Shown: positions 23,680-36,300, counted from the stretch's first letter. The stretch is 64,000 nucleotides of DNA from Tuctoria greenei (GCA_036927565.1 JAYESD010000001.1:252431097-252495096), one strand, 5' to 3'. Notes: a model not told the origin generated them from the sequence alone. Numbers and translations: made by a program.

Positions 23680-24711
23680 AGATCTAAGGACCGGTCCATA
23701 CGGGAATATGGCAGGACAATAGTGCCACCACAAGGCCAAATATGGGTGCAATGTAGCTAAATAATTAGGTGTGTTGTTGGTATTGTATGGACCATTGGAT
23801 GGCATGGGGAATGAGAGTCGAGTTGGGCTACCCTGGGAATTGCATGGCACACGAGGGGGCTCGTGGGTGGGAAATGGGGATTCAAGCCTGCTAGTGAAAC
23901 TTTAGTGGATCCGTACATATTAGTAGTCCATTTTGAAAGGCTATTTTCTGATCCCATGGCCACACACCAACAGAAGTGTGAATAGGCCACATAGAGGCTC
24001 TTAGTCACCGAAAGGTGATGAAATCACGAACATATAGGTAAAGTGGTACTATCTCTGCAGAGTGTAAAACTATCATGATGGTCGTGCTCCCGGTTAAGAG
24101 AACCTGGATGACCTACATGATAAGAATTATACTTGGGTTTTGGGAATGGTTTGGTTATGTAATATAAACATGGTTGGTTATGAGAAGGCATGAAATAAGC
24201 ATATAGTTATGATATTAATTGTTGGCTGGTTAATAATGAATTATGATGGTAAAAGAGGATATTGAATAGGTGATATGATAATTACTTTGGTTGTGATAGG
24301 ATTTAAACACAACTAGACATTGTAGGTTGCCTTTATTTGTTCATGAACTAAAATGAGCTTTCTGCAATGAACTATTTATTTCCATCTTTGATTTAAGCTA
24401 CACATCATACTTTCCCACATTTGCTGAGTATGACATGTGCTCAACTTTGCTATCCCCACAACTAATTCAGCTACAAGATATATTTTGGAAGACAACGTGG
24501 AGCACTAGGCTGCGTACTACCGTTGATTACCTGTGGAGTTGGAATCGCCTACGCTAGTTTATCTTTCGATACTATAGAATCATGGTATTTATATTATTTG
24601 TGGCATGGTTAAATTCTAAGTATCATTTGTGATGTTGGTGTGTATGTATGAAGCAACATCCTAGGCACACATACACATCACTTGGTTCGTTTTTCAGAAC
24701 TGGGTGTCACA
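23680..24711 (+). repeat. Gypsy LTR fragment in hybrid copy 1
   Basis: From TTAGATCTAAGGACCGG to GGTGTCACA it matches the downstream part of LTR A read on its own strand (reverse complement of about 5755-4657). It includes the text for the acceptor and VE-containing island near 24470. It directly follows the copia gag remnant. Confidence 0.88.
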
Positions 24712-25425
24712 AGCCAGCAACCAAGATAAACAGGGGGCCGCCTAATAGGATACAAGCTTCCAATAGAGTGCATCTCCTGTTAGTGCCATAATGACCCTGC
24801 CTGTAGTTAAATCTGCGATGAGCTATCATAAAGACCATCTCAGATTTCATAAATAATGGAGATGGGCTTAATTAAAGATCTTCTCGGATTAGTCTCACAA
24901 AAAGGAGACGAGCTGTCATAAAGCCTGTCTCGATTATTTTTACATAAAAGAGATGGTCGTCCTTAGAGATCGTCTCTCAATTATTACAAAAAGGAGATGA
25001 GCTTATTGGAAGGCTGTCTCGGATTAGTCATTAAATCCGTGACGGGCTTTCATAAAGACCATCTTAGACTTCTTACCAAAAAGAGATGGACTTTTTAAAA
25101 GACCGTCTCGAATTAGTCTTCAAATCTGTGACGGACTGTCTTAAAGTCCGTCTCGGATATCTTACGTAAAGGATACGGCCGCCTTAAAGCTCGTCTTGGA
25201 TTTCATAGAAAAAGGAGACTGGCTGATTTAAAGGTTGACTCAGATTTCTAACAAAAAGGAGACGAGGGTTCATAAAGCTTGTGTCTCATGTATACTGATT
25301 GGTGACACGCCCAATAGCTCGTCTCCATTTAATCTGTAATGCGAGACGCGACGATGCAGATGCTCTTTTTGCGTGTCTCTGTTCCTCATGCGGACACATC
25401 TCGAATGAGCCTTTCTCATGTAGTG
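24712..25425 (+). mobile_element. CACTA transposon end fragment, block I
   Basis: Repeated motifs of the type GACGAGCTGTCATAAAG and CCGTCTCGGATT lead to a terminus TTTCTCATGTAGTG (reverse CACTACATGAGAAA). These are CACTA subterminal repeats and a terminal inverted repeat. The matching left end is not present, so only about 710 bases of one end survive. Confidence 0.8.
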
Positions 25426-25427
25426 TT

Positions 25428-25975
25428 TGTTTTCAGTCTATTTAAATCAAAGGTGATTTATGTTGATGTTAAAATCTCGCTGATTTTTTAGAAGGTGGGG
25501 TTTTTGCATGAGCACCACGGGCTCCGACCATAAAAGGAAACTCTAGAGGTAGTAGGTCGGCTTAACGGTAATAGTAGAAGAGATAAAAAAGATGATGGGG
25601 GAGCGGTACGGGTCCCACGACGGGAACGGCCAGAGAATGGTGGGAGGTGGGGGAGTGTGAGGTGGGAGTTGGCGGCGGTGGGGAACTTCTTGAGAACGAC
25701 CAGGGGAAGGGGGTGGGATGATCAACGTGGGTCAGAGAATTAAGTGAGACGGAGAGGGAGAGAGAGAGTGGAGAACATTGGATGAAGGTTGAAGGTCATT
25801 AATTCTCCGTTCAATACCAACCAGATAGTTTATCAACGTTCACTTAAGAAATCAGAGATTTAGTCAACTGAAAATTAAATGTATTATGATGCACGCGTAC
25901 TACCTCATTTAAAAATAAATGACGGACATCTATTTGAACTAGATTAGCTGTCCCCATTTATTCCATAGCAGAAGT
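25428..25975 (-). repeat. Right inverted-repeat arm, block I
   Basis: Reverse complement of the left arm sequences 20358-20838 and, over its full length, 32070-32578. The CACTA end adjoins its inner border. Confidence 0.88.
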
Positions 25976-28384
25976 GATATGAACACGATCGTGTCTCCGT
26001 GATGTTGTCCCAATCTTTCACGGTACTAGACAATTCAAGAATTAATATATCGAAAACAACTTTAAAATTGATAGATAAAGCTGGCTTACTGGAGATGGAA
26101 ACCAAAAACAACAAAGCTCCCACCCTTGGTGCTGATTTTAACCACGAACAGGACAAGAGAAAGTACAGCAAACACCCAGATCACCCCTTCAAGCAGTTGC
26201 TTGATCACGATCCACAAAAGAAACTGACTGATTAGTAGACCGAGTCAGTAGGGAAAGAATTTTCCAGCCAAGTAGCAGATTGGGATCTTTTTTCTGGAGC
26301 ATACACAGCACATGAAAAGAATAAAGATAAACCCCACCGTCCAATCAGATCCTCTCAATAGCTAAGCAGATCTTTCTCTTGGCAGAAATCATGCACTAGG
26401 GTAAAGCACCCAGAAACAGAACTCTTCATGTAACTAGCTGATAATATACTTCCAGCCTCAGCAAAAGCAACAGGAACAGAAGGATGAATCTCCGAAGAAA
26501 TCAAGGACGTACTCAGATAAAATAATCTGATCACATTTATTCCCAATCCCTAAGGAAGGCTGCACAATAAGATCATCAGAGGAGAAGATCACCTTCACCT
26601 CCTCTCCATAGCAGATTGGAAATTCCTACACAGTAAGCACACGATAAAATATAATATCTGATCCTCCTTTACAAGGGACCACGTTCCTAGCCTTTTATAT
26701 GAGCTCATATATAGGCTCTAATACCCATACGACTTGGACTCTTGTTCACCCTGCTGCACGCAGGCACCCATCACACGTTAGAGTCCATAACAGAAACCAA
26801 TTGACTCCACTAGTTAAACAAATTGACCTGGATCACAATACGGACCTTGACTATAAACAAAACTGATTCATCCTGGTACACGCAGGTACCAATGACTAAC
26901 ACTCACATATATGACTAAGACTCTTGCAAATCATAAAATAATACGGCAAGGTTGCTAATACTCCTGCTTACATTCTCAAATTAAAGAAGCATAACTGATT
27001 GCATATATCCTCACATTGGGCTTCTGTTAATCTCGAGAAGCTTAATACTAGCATATAAATATTGTTTCGTGTTCCTTACTCCATGCTTCTCTTCCTTGCA
27101 CAGATTGTTAGCACTCCTAAACATTTTTGTGCATGGCAAAACATCAACAACTATTGATCCAGCCACGCCAATCAGATCATAAGAAAAAGGACCAATCTGA
27201 ATAATCATGCTTGAATTATTGGACGAACATTTAACAAGACTCAAATAATTATCTGAAAGGGCAACAGCCTCATCATACTCCCTCCCTTGGATCAAAGCCG
27301 CCTCTTGGCTTTGCGGGTGCATCAATTAATTTGCTCATATTTGCAGCAACTGTATTAATGTATTTGGCTTTGAATTCAGCTCCTATAAAAGTATACTTTG
27401 CAAGCTTCAGTTTATATGAAATATCTTTCTTCTTCTCCTTCAAACTAATAGGCATAGAGCCAATCTTCAATGAAGTATTTTGATCACTGCAACTTGTTTC
27501 ATAGCCATGAACCTCAAGCATTGTAACGTCTTTTGAACCAGTGGCAGCATGCAAACGAACTGGAATAACTACATCATTCTTCTCCCCTTGGAGCAATGCC
27601 ATCCTCGGGTTTGGGGTGTCTTTGGGTGCCCATTTCTTTTTTCGAAACAGCAGGAAACTCTGTTGCATGTATAGCACTTTCCTTCCTCGGCTTCAGCACA
27701 TGAGATATACCTTTATGCATGAATGTATAATTATTGGAATGGCCCCCATGCGTTGCATCATGATCGAGCTGCCATGGCCTCCCTAACACCAAATGGCATG
27801 CACTCATCAGCGCCACATCGCAGTCTACACTATCAATATAGTTGCCCACCGCAAATTTTACTCTTGCTTTGTGAGTGATTCTTAGTGTACCACTTTGATT
27901 CATCCACTGCATATAACATGGAGTAGGTAGCCTCCATGTTGACAAAGACAATGCATGTTCCACATCCGAACAAATAACATATTAGTGAAACTTTCACCAT
28001 CAATAATTAACTTGCATGCCTTTTCTTTTATTTTTCATTCTGATTGGAAAATAGAACAACGTTGTCCCTTCAAATTAGCAATGGTGCAAACACTTTGCAC
28101 TTCTTGAGACATCAATGATAAACCATTTGAAGCATGATCAGAATCACCAGTCATTGGTTTATTAGAAACCTCAATATGTTGTCTAGGTGTTAACAAAGAC
28201 GTATCAATACTTGCAGTAGTAGAATCATCTTGAGAACCTTTTTTTCCACAAACACATCAGAGACACCATTTGCGGCTTAATTTTTTAAAACAATAGCACT
28301 CGCAAAACTGTTTTGAGATGTGGGTGATATATTAGTTTTAACAATCGCACTAGCTGAATCCTTCTCACAGCTTCCAGCAGAAAA
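25976..28384 (-). mobile_element. Decayed Ty3/gypsy fragment, block I
   Basis: Minus-strand remnants: a protease region (27574-28013), then downstream pieces, then LTR-like sequence with a TATATAAAAGG promoter-like site (reverse of 26690-26700). Short open frames at 27011-27325 and 27273-27677 are parts of the same decayed gene. No ends or target duplication can be defined. The paralogue is 42967-45330 plus 53111 onward. Confidence 0.65.
27574..28013 (-). pseudogene. Retroviral-type aspartic protease remnant
   Basis: Reads CKLIIDGESFTNML (active-site DG at about 27990-28001, with Glu where Gly is usual). After a frameshift it reads YMQWMNQSGTLRITHKARV and CDVALMSACHLVLGRPWQ, which is the pattern of gypsy protease (RVP) domains. 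The paralogue at 44660-45000 has further changes. Confidence 0.75.
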
Positions 28385-29669
28385 TTCAATTTTTGAAGCA
28401 GTAAGAATATATAGTTTGAACTCTCTAATGTTTTTTATTATTAGATAAGCTTTCAGCATATTTGTAACATTTGATCTCTGTAAACTCTTGATGTGTCCAT
28501 GAAAGTAATAATCATAGAGGTAATTATTGGTGTTAGTATGCATTAGTAACTTTCTAACCATATGTGTTGTCTCTTAGATACATTGGCTTTATTGTCTTTT
28601 CACTATAACATTTTAATATTCCCAAATGATACTTGCTCCCCCTGGTTTGCTTACATTCAAGTTGCTTCGAAATTATATTCCAGGATCTGTGGATTCCATG
28701 TTTCTACATATATTTATCATATATTACTTCAACCACAATCAAATACCTTTTTTCATCTTATAAGTCATATTTAGGAAATTTACACATTGCTTAGGCATTT
28801 CAGCTTCCTAAAGAAAAAACTTTTTTGCTTAAAAAAATTGCATTCTTACGGGATTCTTGCAACCTCATTCAAGTTGCTGGAACTTTTACCTCAGATTCCA
28901 CTTTTTTTTTTTTGATTTATGAAACCTTGTGTGTGTGTGCGTGCGCGCGTGTGTTTCTGTTTGTTTGTGTGTGTGTGTGTACGCGCGGTGCGTGCGTGTT
29001 GTGTGTGATGTTCTTAATATGTAAAAACTATGCTCATTTGTATTAGTAGCTCAAAGTGGCAAAAGTTATAAGTCAGCTTAAGGTATTTTTCTAAACTGCT
29101 TTTGTTGTGTGATAGTTTCCTCATGAAACAAGGATAACATACAAGCGTCATTATACTTGTTCATATAATGTTATACCTAACAAAAGGAAAGATTTGTCAA
29201 AGTGGTGTATCTCTCATGGTCGTTACCACAGAGAAGTTGTTGAAACATGGAAATCTGAATTTCGCACATCTTCTACTACGAAGAGGTTATCTTTGTTGTA
29301 CCTTGCAAATAATGTTATGCAGAATGCCAAAGAAAATAGTGGATACATAATGAACTCATGAGAGTCATCCCTGCTGCCCACAATGAAGTTTTCAACAACG
29401 GTGATGATTACGAACGGAAGGTTGTAAAATGGCTGGTATGTATATTATATTCATATGTGTATTCGTTGAAGTAGTTACTCTATTATCATGTACAAACATT
29501 AGCGATGTATTAAAACATTGTTTCTTTAACATAACAATCTTTGGACGTCTAGATACTAAGAAAATGGTAAAATGCTGAAATCGGAATATATCTGAAGCTG
29601 ACTTATAACATTTGCCAGTTTGATCTCCTAATGCAAATTAGCATATTTTTAGATAATAAGAACATCACA

Positions 29670-29722
<53 letters not shown>

Positions 29723-29993
29723 GCACGCACAACCATGCATGCACTTAAACACACACAGTTTCATAAATAAAATAATGGAATGTGAGGTAAAAGTTCCAAC
29801 AACTAAATCAACACCAGAATCCACTCAGATGTTGTTTCCTACCTCACACACACACACACACTCGCACGCACAAGCATGCATGCACTCAAACACCCACAGT
29901 TTCATAAATAAAATAATGGAATGTGAGGTAAAAGTTCCAACAACTAAATCAACACCAGAATCCACTCAGAAGTTGTTTCCTACCTCAGCCAAA
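28385..29993. repeat. Fold-back repeat with (TG)n and (CA)n tracts, block I
   Basis: The left arm (about 28870-29095, TG/GC-rich tract at 28925-29010) is repeated in inverse orientation at about 29585-29800 (CA tract 29672-29720). Between them are about 490 bases with no gene. A 141-base tandem duplication lies at 29721-29993. An inverted third copy is at 32780-33475. A MITE-like origin is possible, but no clean target duplication was found. Confidence 0.65.
29721..29993 (+). repeat. 141-base tandem duplication
   Basis: TCGCACGCACAA...CATGCATGCACT...GTTTCATAAATAAAATAATGG is repeated with period 141 (starts 29721 and 29862). Block II has a single unit at 54450-54580, so the duplication followed the block duplication. 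Confidence 0.85.
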
Positions 29994-30062
29994 TAATCAC
30001 TGATGGCCAAGTCCTACTGTATCCTTCCAAAAGAAGGCTAACAATAGTGAAATCTAAGTTCC

Positions 30063-31656
30063 CACTACAAGAAACGAGTAAAGGGCTGTTGGCCTTATAA
30101 CCGTCGGTTTCCTTCTATAGCTGATGTACATACTTTATAACCGTCGGTGAACCGTCGGCTTAAGCCGACGCTCTTGATTCGACATTTTTAACTCATAAAA
30201 TTGTCGGTCCCGACACATTTAACTCTTAATTAAAGACGTCAGTTTCAGATGCCGATACATTTAATCTTTATAACCATTAGCCTAATACTGACACATTTAA
30301 TTTCTGAATAGCTGTCGGCCTTGGGGCTCACCGGCAGCTTTATTGGCATAAAACCGTCGGCTATCCATCTCACCTGACCCCGTTAACCAATACATTTTCA
30401 TTTGTTTAACTGCACTTCAAGTAACTCATGCTCGTTCATTGGATTCCTCTGGAGCTTGCTAACATGTTTTTATTTTTTTAACCATTAATTCTTACTCAGT
30501 CATTGGATTTAGAGATCGTCAACACTTTTTTTATTTTTTAATGCGAATCTTACCGGACGTCTTGCGCGGACCTGACCCGGTGGCGAAGGGGACGAGGAGA
30601 CGACGGAGATGACCCACGCCAACCCATCCACACTGCTGGGAATCACCATACCGGCAAGGGAGCACACAAGCTCCGTTGACTCATAGCGGTCATCGAATGT
30701 TGAGACGAGGAGGCGGCCACCGCGGGTGTCAAGGACGAAGGCTGTAGAGGACCCCTCAAGCATCAGCAAAGAAGGCGCCGGCCTGGTGGGTGGCAGCGGT
30801 GTTGAGCTCCGATCCGGTAACAGCGGGCGGACTGAAACAAACCGCAGATGTGTAGGCGCCTCGGAGGTGGTGTAGACTCAGAGGATGCACAACGCGGGTG
30901 GCGTGCCTAGAAGCGGTGGAGGAAGACCGGGTCGGAGGCATGGCAGTACCAGTAATGGCAAACGAGGGCGCCCTAGAGGAGTCTGGTGGGGAGGCCGACA
31001 CAGAGCAGGATCTCCTGCAGGAGGTCGTCGTCGCAAAGGACCAAGCAAGCGGAGGTCTCTGCCACCAAGGAAGCAGGATCTCCCACAGGACCAAGGAAGC
31101 AGGATCTCCCACGGGAGGTTCTCCATTCTGGTGGTGTGCGATGGCGGCTGGTGGTATGCGGCTAGAAGTGGGCAAGTTTGCTGTGGCGCAGTTTAAGTAG
31201 TGTGCGGTTAGGTTTCACAGTTTGCAAGTGGTGGGAATATCAAAAAGAGGGACTGCATAGAGGATTGAAAATTTGTAGGGTACGAGAGAGAATCAGGGGC
31301 CAACAGATGTAGCCGTCAGCTTAGAATTTGAAGCGGACAGCTATAGTCTATAAACATCAGGCAACACTGCAAACTGGCGGTTTTAATGTTTTGGCAGGAG
31401 AGGCTGTTTTCAGGGGGTGCCAGGTCCAACATATGACCGTCGGTCTGGGGGGAGAAACCGACACCTTTAGGTAAGGCCGTCGAGATTTTTGGAGGAACCG
31501 ACGTAAATTATTATGGTCGTCGGCCGCCACAAAAGGACTGACAGTTATATATTTTTTGCCATCGGGGGGACTAAACCGGCGGTGTTAGACTTTTTATGTT
31601 CGACGACCCTAATGGTTATAATTTCCCTAACGCCCTATTGATAGATTCTTGTAGTG
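30063..31656. mobile_element. Small CACTA transposon (1,594 bp) with captured F-box fragment
   Basis: Terminal inverted repeats CACTACAAGAA at both ends and a perfect 3-base target duplication TCC (30060-30062 and 31657-31659). Subterminal ACCGTCGG-type repeats occur in both orientations near each end. It encodes no transposase, so it is non-autonomous. The interior holds an F-box-like gene fragment on the minus strand. Confidence 0.93.
30509..31046 (-). pseudogene. F-box-like gene fragment inside the small CACTA
   Basis: One minus-strand frame reads DDLLQEILLCVGLPTRLL, then after a stop LVCHYWYCHASDPVFLHRF. This matches the F-box layout (L-x-EIL, LVC-x-x-W, SDP-x-FL) of SCF ubiquitin-ligase adaptors. 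A second frame continues with RPLLPDRSSTPLPP and RLLVSTFDDRYESTELVCS, like the region after the F-box in grass F-box families. Two in-frame stops and a frame change make it non-functional. The paralogue is 55105-55620. The parent gene cannot be named. Confidence 0.65.
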
Positions 31657-31659
31657 TCC

Positions 31660-32069
31660 TGGGAAAAAATTCCAACCCTTTTGTTAAGGTCGCACTATTA
31701 GCGGCCCGTAAAGCGATGCAGATCCACGATGAGAGCTACAACATGTCTCTTTCATGCAAATCATGAGTTAGCCTGCCATCACCAGAAAGGACAACAACAT
31801 GCCATGATCAAAGCTGAGCAGCCTCGATGCGTTCTACCTATAAACCAACCTTCCAACAATGGTAGGAAATTACTACAACCAAGAAAGCACGCACGAAGCA
31901 GCATGCAAGCAATTACCTTAACGACATCGAAACATTCAGAATCACCAAAAGAAAACAAAAAACATGGAACCTGTCACCACCCTGGCTCCGATTCATCCTT
32001 GGCACCCGCACTAACTAAAACAAAGAAATGAAAATTCTGTCCTATGAGCACCCCTAATAGTAAATACTT
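31660..32069. other. Flank between the small CACTA and the left arm of block II
   Basis: No gene seen. The last part (from about 31895) is homologous to 20190-20350 at the left edge of block I, which places the block junction here. Confidence 0.6.
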
Positions 32070-32578
32070 CCTCTGTTATGAAATAAATGAGGACAGAAAA
32101 TCTAGTTCAAAATAGCTGTCTTTGTCATAATACATTTCAGTTTCAGTTGACTTAAATCTATGATTTATTTGTGAACGTCTGCTAACTAACTAGTTGGCAT
32201 TGAACAGATACTTAATGACCTTCAACCTGCATCAGACCTTCTTCTCTCTCTATCTCTGTCACCTGATTCTCTCACCCACGTTGGTCACCTTACCCCCATC
32301 CCCTGGTCGTTCTCAACAAGTTCTCCAGCGTTGCCCCCTCCCACTACAAACTCCCCCACCTCCCACCATTCTTTGGTTGGTCTCTTTGTGGGATCCATAC
32401 CACTTCCCTATCATCTTTGTTATTTCTTCCGCTACTACTATCGAGCCGACCTACTACTTCTAGATTCTCCTTCTATGGTCGGAGCTCGTGGAGCTCGCGC
32501 AAAAACCATACCTTCTAAAACATCAATGAGATTTGTTTTTCGAATTAAATCACCTCTGATTTAAACAGATTGAAATCA
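32070..32578 (+). repeat. Left inverted-repeat arm, block II
   Basis: Direct copy of 20358-20838 and inverse of 42435-42966. It extends about 70 bases further inward than the block I arm (to TTAAACAGATTGAAATCA). Confidence 0.87.
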
Positions 32579-33629
32579 GATGTGATTTCAGCTAATTGAA
32601 AAATATTACTTACAAAATAAGATGATTGAAAATCCATCAGCGATTTGATGTACTAGAGTGCTGGGAAATCAATAAAATGCAGATTTAGTTGTGTAGTAGG
32701 GGATAAATCTCACCTCGGAGCTGCGCCTTGAGGCAGCATGGGTGTGGGTGGGGTGAGGGCGTTGTCTGGTTCATCTTGTGCATACATTAGTGATGTATTA
32801 AAACATTGTTTATTTAACATAACAATCGTTGGATGACTAGATATTAAGAAGAGGGTAAAATGTTGAACATAGAAAAATACCTGAAGCTGACTTATAAGAT
32901 TTGCCACTTTCAGCTCCTATTACAAATGAGCATTTTTTACATAACAAGAACATCACACACACACACACACAAACACAGAAACACGCAAACACAGTTTCAT
33001 AAATAAAAAGGAACGGAATTTTGTAAGCAAATTTTTTTTAAAGAATCTGAAATGCCTAAGCAAAGTGAAAATTTCTTGAAAATGACTTATAAGGTAAAAA
33101 AAATTGATTGTGGTTGCAGAAATATATGATAAATATATATGTACAAATATGGAATCCATATTTCATGTAATATAACTTTGAAACAACTTGAATGTAAGCT
33201 CACGGGGGGGGGGGGGGGGGGGGGGGGAGAAATCAAGTATCATTTGGGAATACTAAAAGGTTATAGTGAGAAGAAAATAAAAATGATGTATCCAAGAGAC
33301 AATACATATGGTTAGAAAATTACTAATGAATACTAATACCAATAATTTCCTCTACCATCATTACTTTCTCAAACACGTCAATATATAACGTAGATCAAAT
33401 GTTATGAATAATATGATGAAAGCTTATCTAATGATAAAAACATTAGAGAGTTCAAACTATATATTCACATAAATAATGATCTCTTCACAAGGTTCAATGT
33501 TAGAATATGTGTGAGGATTTAATAGAGAACATGATTTACATGTTGCAGCTGTTAGGCAACATCTAGATATAGACAACTGGGAACGAAAGGATAGTTTGGT
33601 GTTTTTCAACATTAGCAAAAGATTTGGTT
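32579..33629. repeat. Arm-to-hybrid spacer with an inverted fold-back copy and a 24-G run
   Basis: 32780-32870 matches 29490-29585 directly. 32870-33475 matches the reverse of about 28385-29095. A run of 24 G lies at 33204-33227. There is no gene. It is an extra copy of the fold-back family not present at this place in block I. Confidence 0.7.
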
Positions 33630-35857
33630 TGCATGTGTGCAAGGAGTGCATGGAAGTGGCAACATGGTTCCAAGGCATGATGAAGAGAAGTGGACATAAA
33701 GAATTAGTAGGAAAGGTCCAACTAGCTGGATTATGCATCAGGCTGTGGCTAAGGTAGTTATGGTTTGTTTATGGAAAGTTTGGAGTTTTTTTTTGTTAGA
33801 TTTCGTGTGGGTCACGAAGTTGGGTTATTTTAGGAATGTTTAGGACGTTTCTAAAATGTTTGGAAGTCTTAGGATTCCTTCTATCTGCGTATAGAAGAGT
33901 CTTGAGTAGTTATGGAATGTTTCAGTTAAAACTGAGTAGGATTGGAGTCCTAGTTTGGATTGGCTTGGCCCTAGGGCTGGTTATAAAAGCAAGGAAGGCT
34001 AGAGCTCATGGAGAGACGACTTTGGGCTGTTCCTCTTGTATTTTGATCAATAAAATTCGTAGTTTAGAGGAGCTTTTGTGTCTTGTTCGTCCAACTTGTT
34101 TCAGACAAGTTTTTCTTGTCGAGTTTCTGCACAACACTACGTTGCGTAAGTATTTTTATCATAACTCGAGTTTTACAGATCCAATTGACATGATTATTTT
34201 TGGGTTGTATTCACAACTTGTTTATCTATCATCTGTGAAAATTTCACCATCATTGTATTTGTGGTTTCTAATGTACACGAGTTTTTTGCAGTGTTGTAGA
34301 TCTTTTTTTACTCGGATAGAATAGATTGACCTTTGTTCGATCTTTCGATCATAACATGAGTTTTTCTTGACGGTTTTCTATGATTCTTGTTGTCGTGTCT
34401 TTGTGACTTTATTCTCTATATTATATACTTCTTTTTTCACGATTGAACATGTTTAGATCAGTTGCACACATGGTTTCTTAACAGATTAATTTTCTATCGT
34501 GGGATTTTCATTGCCTCCGTTAAAAAAGTTTTCATCTACCATTCACCCACTCTAGTAGCTTTTCAAGTGCTCTTAGATCCTACAATTGGTATCAGAGCCA
34601 CTGTGCTCTAACCTTTGTGATTTGCACGTGTTTTGACTAATCATCATGGAGAAATACTCTACAAAACCTTGTGTGTTTAGTAGCATTGATTTTCCGGTTT
34701 GGAAGGTGCGTATGGAGGCTTTCATCTAGGCGCAAGGCTTCAAAATATTGGATAAGGTGTACAAGCCTTACAACGTGCTGCCAAACGGTCAATTCACCGC
34801 TACGAACCTGAGAGATGTCGACAATAACAACAAGGCGCAGAACTTGATCATACAAGGATTGACTCAAAGTAACTTCAATCGAGTTGCACACCTCCGATCT
34901 GCATACGATATTTGGAAAGCTCTATGTGATTATCATGAAGGATCCAACACTATCATGGAGGTGAGACAAGACATGTTCAAGAAAGAATACATGCGCGTTG
35001 AGATGCAACCCGGTGAGTCAATCGATGAGCTCTTTTCTCGCTTTAAAAAATTCTCAGCATCTTGCATAGTGTCAACGTTAATTTTTCAGATGCTGAAAAT
35101 GCTAGGCAATTACTAAGTGCATTAGACATGTCAATTTGGGAGATGAATGTTACATCTATTCATGAGTCCACTATCATGAGTACGCTTACATTATATGTGC
35201 TATATTCCAAGTTAAAAACACATGAAATTGACATAATCTCATGTAAGAACCCCAACAAGTCTCTTGCATTTTTTTCTCAACATCACATGCCTAGCTCTAG
35301 CCAACCTTCATCATGTGGTACACTTGCTTTGTTGTCCTCTCTAACCCTTGAATAGATTGAGGAGTTTCCAGAGGAGGAGCTAGCACTTCTTTCTACTCCA
35401 TTCTCAAAAGCATTGCAAAATGTGAGAACTCGAAGAAGAGGAAGTAGTGTTTATCAACGATGCTTCGAATGTGGTAAGACATGACATTTTCATATAGATT
35501 GCTCTAATCTTCCAGGTCCTACTTCCCGTGATGAGAAGCAAACAAAGTTAAAGTCCTCCTATGCAAACAACAACAAGAATTAAAAGGGCTTTACAGGTCG
35601 CCAATTGGTATATAGTTTTATCTCCGCACTTAAAGAACTTGGCACGAGCGACGTGGACATCGGAAATGATGAAGATCAAGTATCGACGTGGACATCTCTG
35701 CTCTTAGATCTAAGGACCGGTCCATACGAGAAGATGGCAGAACAACAGTGCCACCACGAGGCCAAATATGGGTGCAACGTAGCTGAATAATTAGGTGTGT
35801 TGTTGGTATTGTATGGACCATTGGATGGCATGGGGAACGGGAGTTGATTAGGCTACC
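33630..35857 (+). mobile_element. Hybrid retroelement copy 2
   Basis: Copia-type LTR end (to 34584; TATAAAAGCAAGG promoter-like site near 33983), primer site 34588-34600, gag 34646-35485, then 154 bases of gypsy LTR from about 35704. It is cut at GGCTACC exactly where copy 3 begins with TGTAGCACCC. The upstream part resembles copy 1, not copies 3 and 4. Confidence 0.8.
34646..35485 (+). pseudogene. gag: Copia-type gag (UBN2), hybrid copy 2
   Basis: Same gene as copy 1. Additional lesions: TAG at about 34728 (shared with copy 3), a one-base loss near 35047 shifting frame, TAG after SSLTLE at about 35353 (shared with copy 1), and the common TGA in the zinc knuckle. Confidence 0.87.
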
Positions 35858-35984
35858 TGTAGCACCCTAATTTTCATGCATCATGCCCTACATACACTCA
35901 TATACATATTTAACATTAACCCACATGAAGAGGAACGAGTTTAAAATTGATTTGGAACAAAACCGCACTTAAAATGGAGGAAAG

Positions 35985-36300
35985 TGCGGACTAGGCGATT
36001 TTACTGAGGACTAGTCCGATTTCTCTCTGACTAAAAACGGACTTGTCCGTTTTTTCTGCGGACTAGTCCGATTTTGCCTCTGGAAACTTTTGGACTTGTC
36101 CAATTTTGTGCGGACTAGTCCGATATTCCAAGAATCCTTGAAAATTTGCTAAGTCCCTGGACTTTTCGGACTAGTCCGGTGTTCCAGCGGACTTGTCCGA
36201 TTTGCTCTCTGACTAAAGTCGGACTTGTCCGATTTTTGGTCAGACTTGTCCGATTTTCTCTGTGGACAACTCCGGACTAGTCCGGTCCTTTTCGGACTAG
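35985..36300 (+). repeat. GGACTAGTCC / GGACTTGTCC repeat cluster, copy 3
   Basis: Five perfect GGACTAGTCC palindromes and four GGACTTGTCC variants, mostly followed by GATTT or GGT, within about 310 bases upstream of the LTR promoter. The cluster recurs with extra mutations at 38485-38800 (copy 4). Confidence 0.88.

Larger units (their letters stand above)
20189..31656. repeat. Duplicated block I
   Basis: A paralogue of block II (about 31.9-55.8 kb). Shared parts in the same order: CATTCAGAATCACC flank, left arm, hybrid copia/gypsy unit, CACTA end, right arm, gypsy remnant, fold-back, small CACTA at an identical site. The left end of the block is cut by the insertion of element C. It has a single hybrid unit and no 7.77 kb CACTA. 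Confidence 0.8.

Noticed and set aside
28825..29046. Cys/Val-rich frame
   Set aside because: It translates the (TG)n tract of the fold-back repeat.
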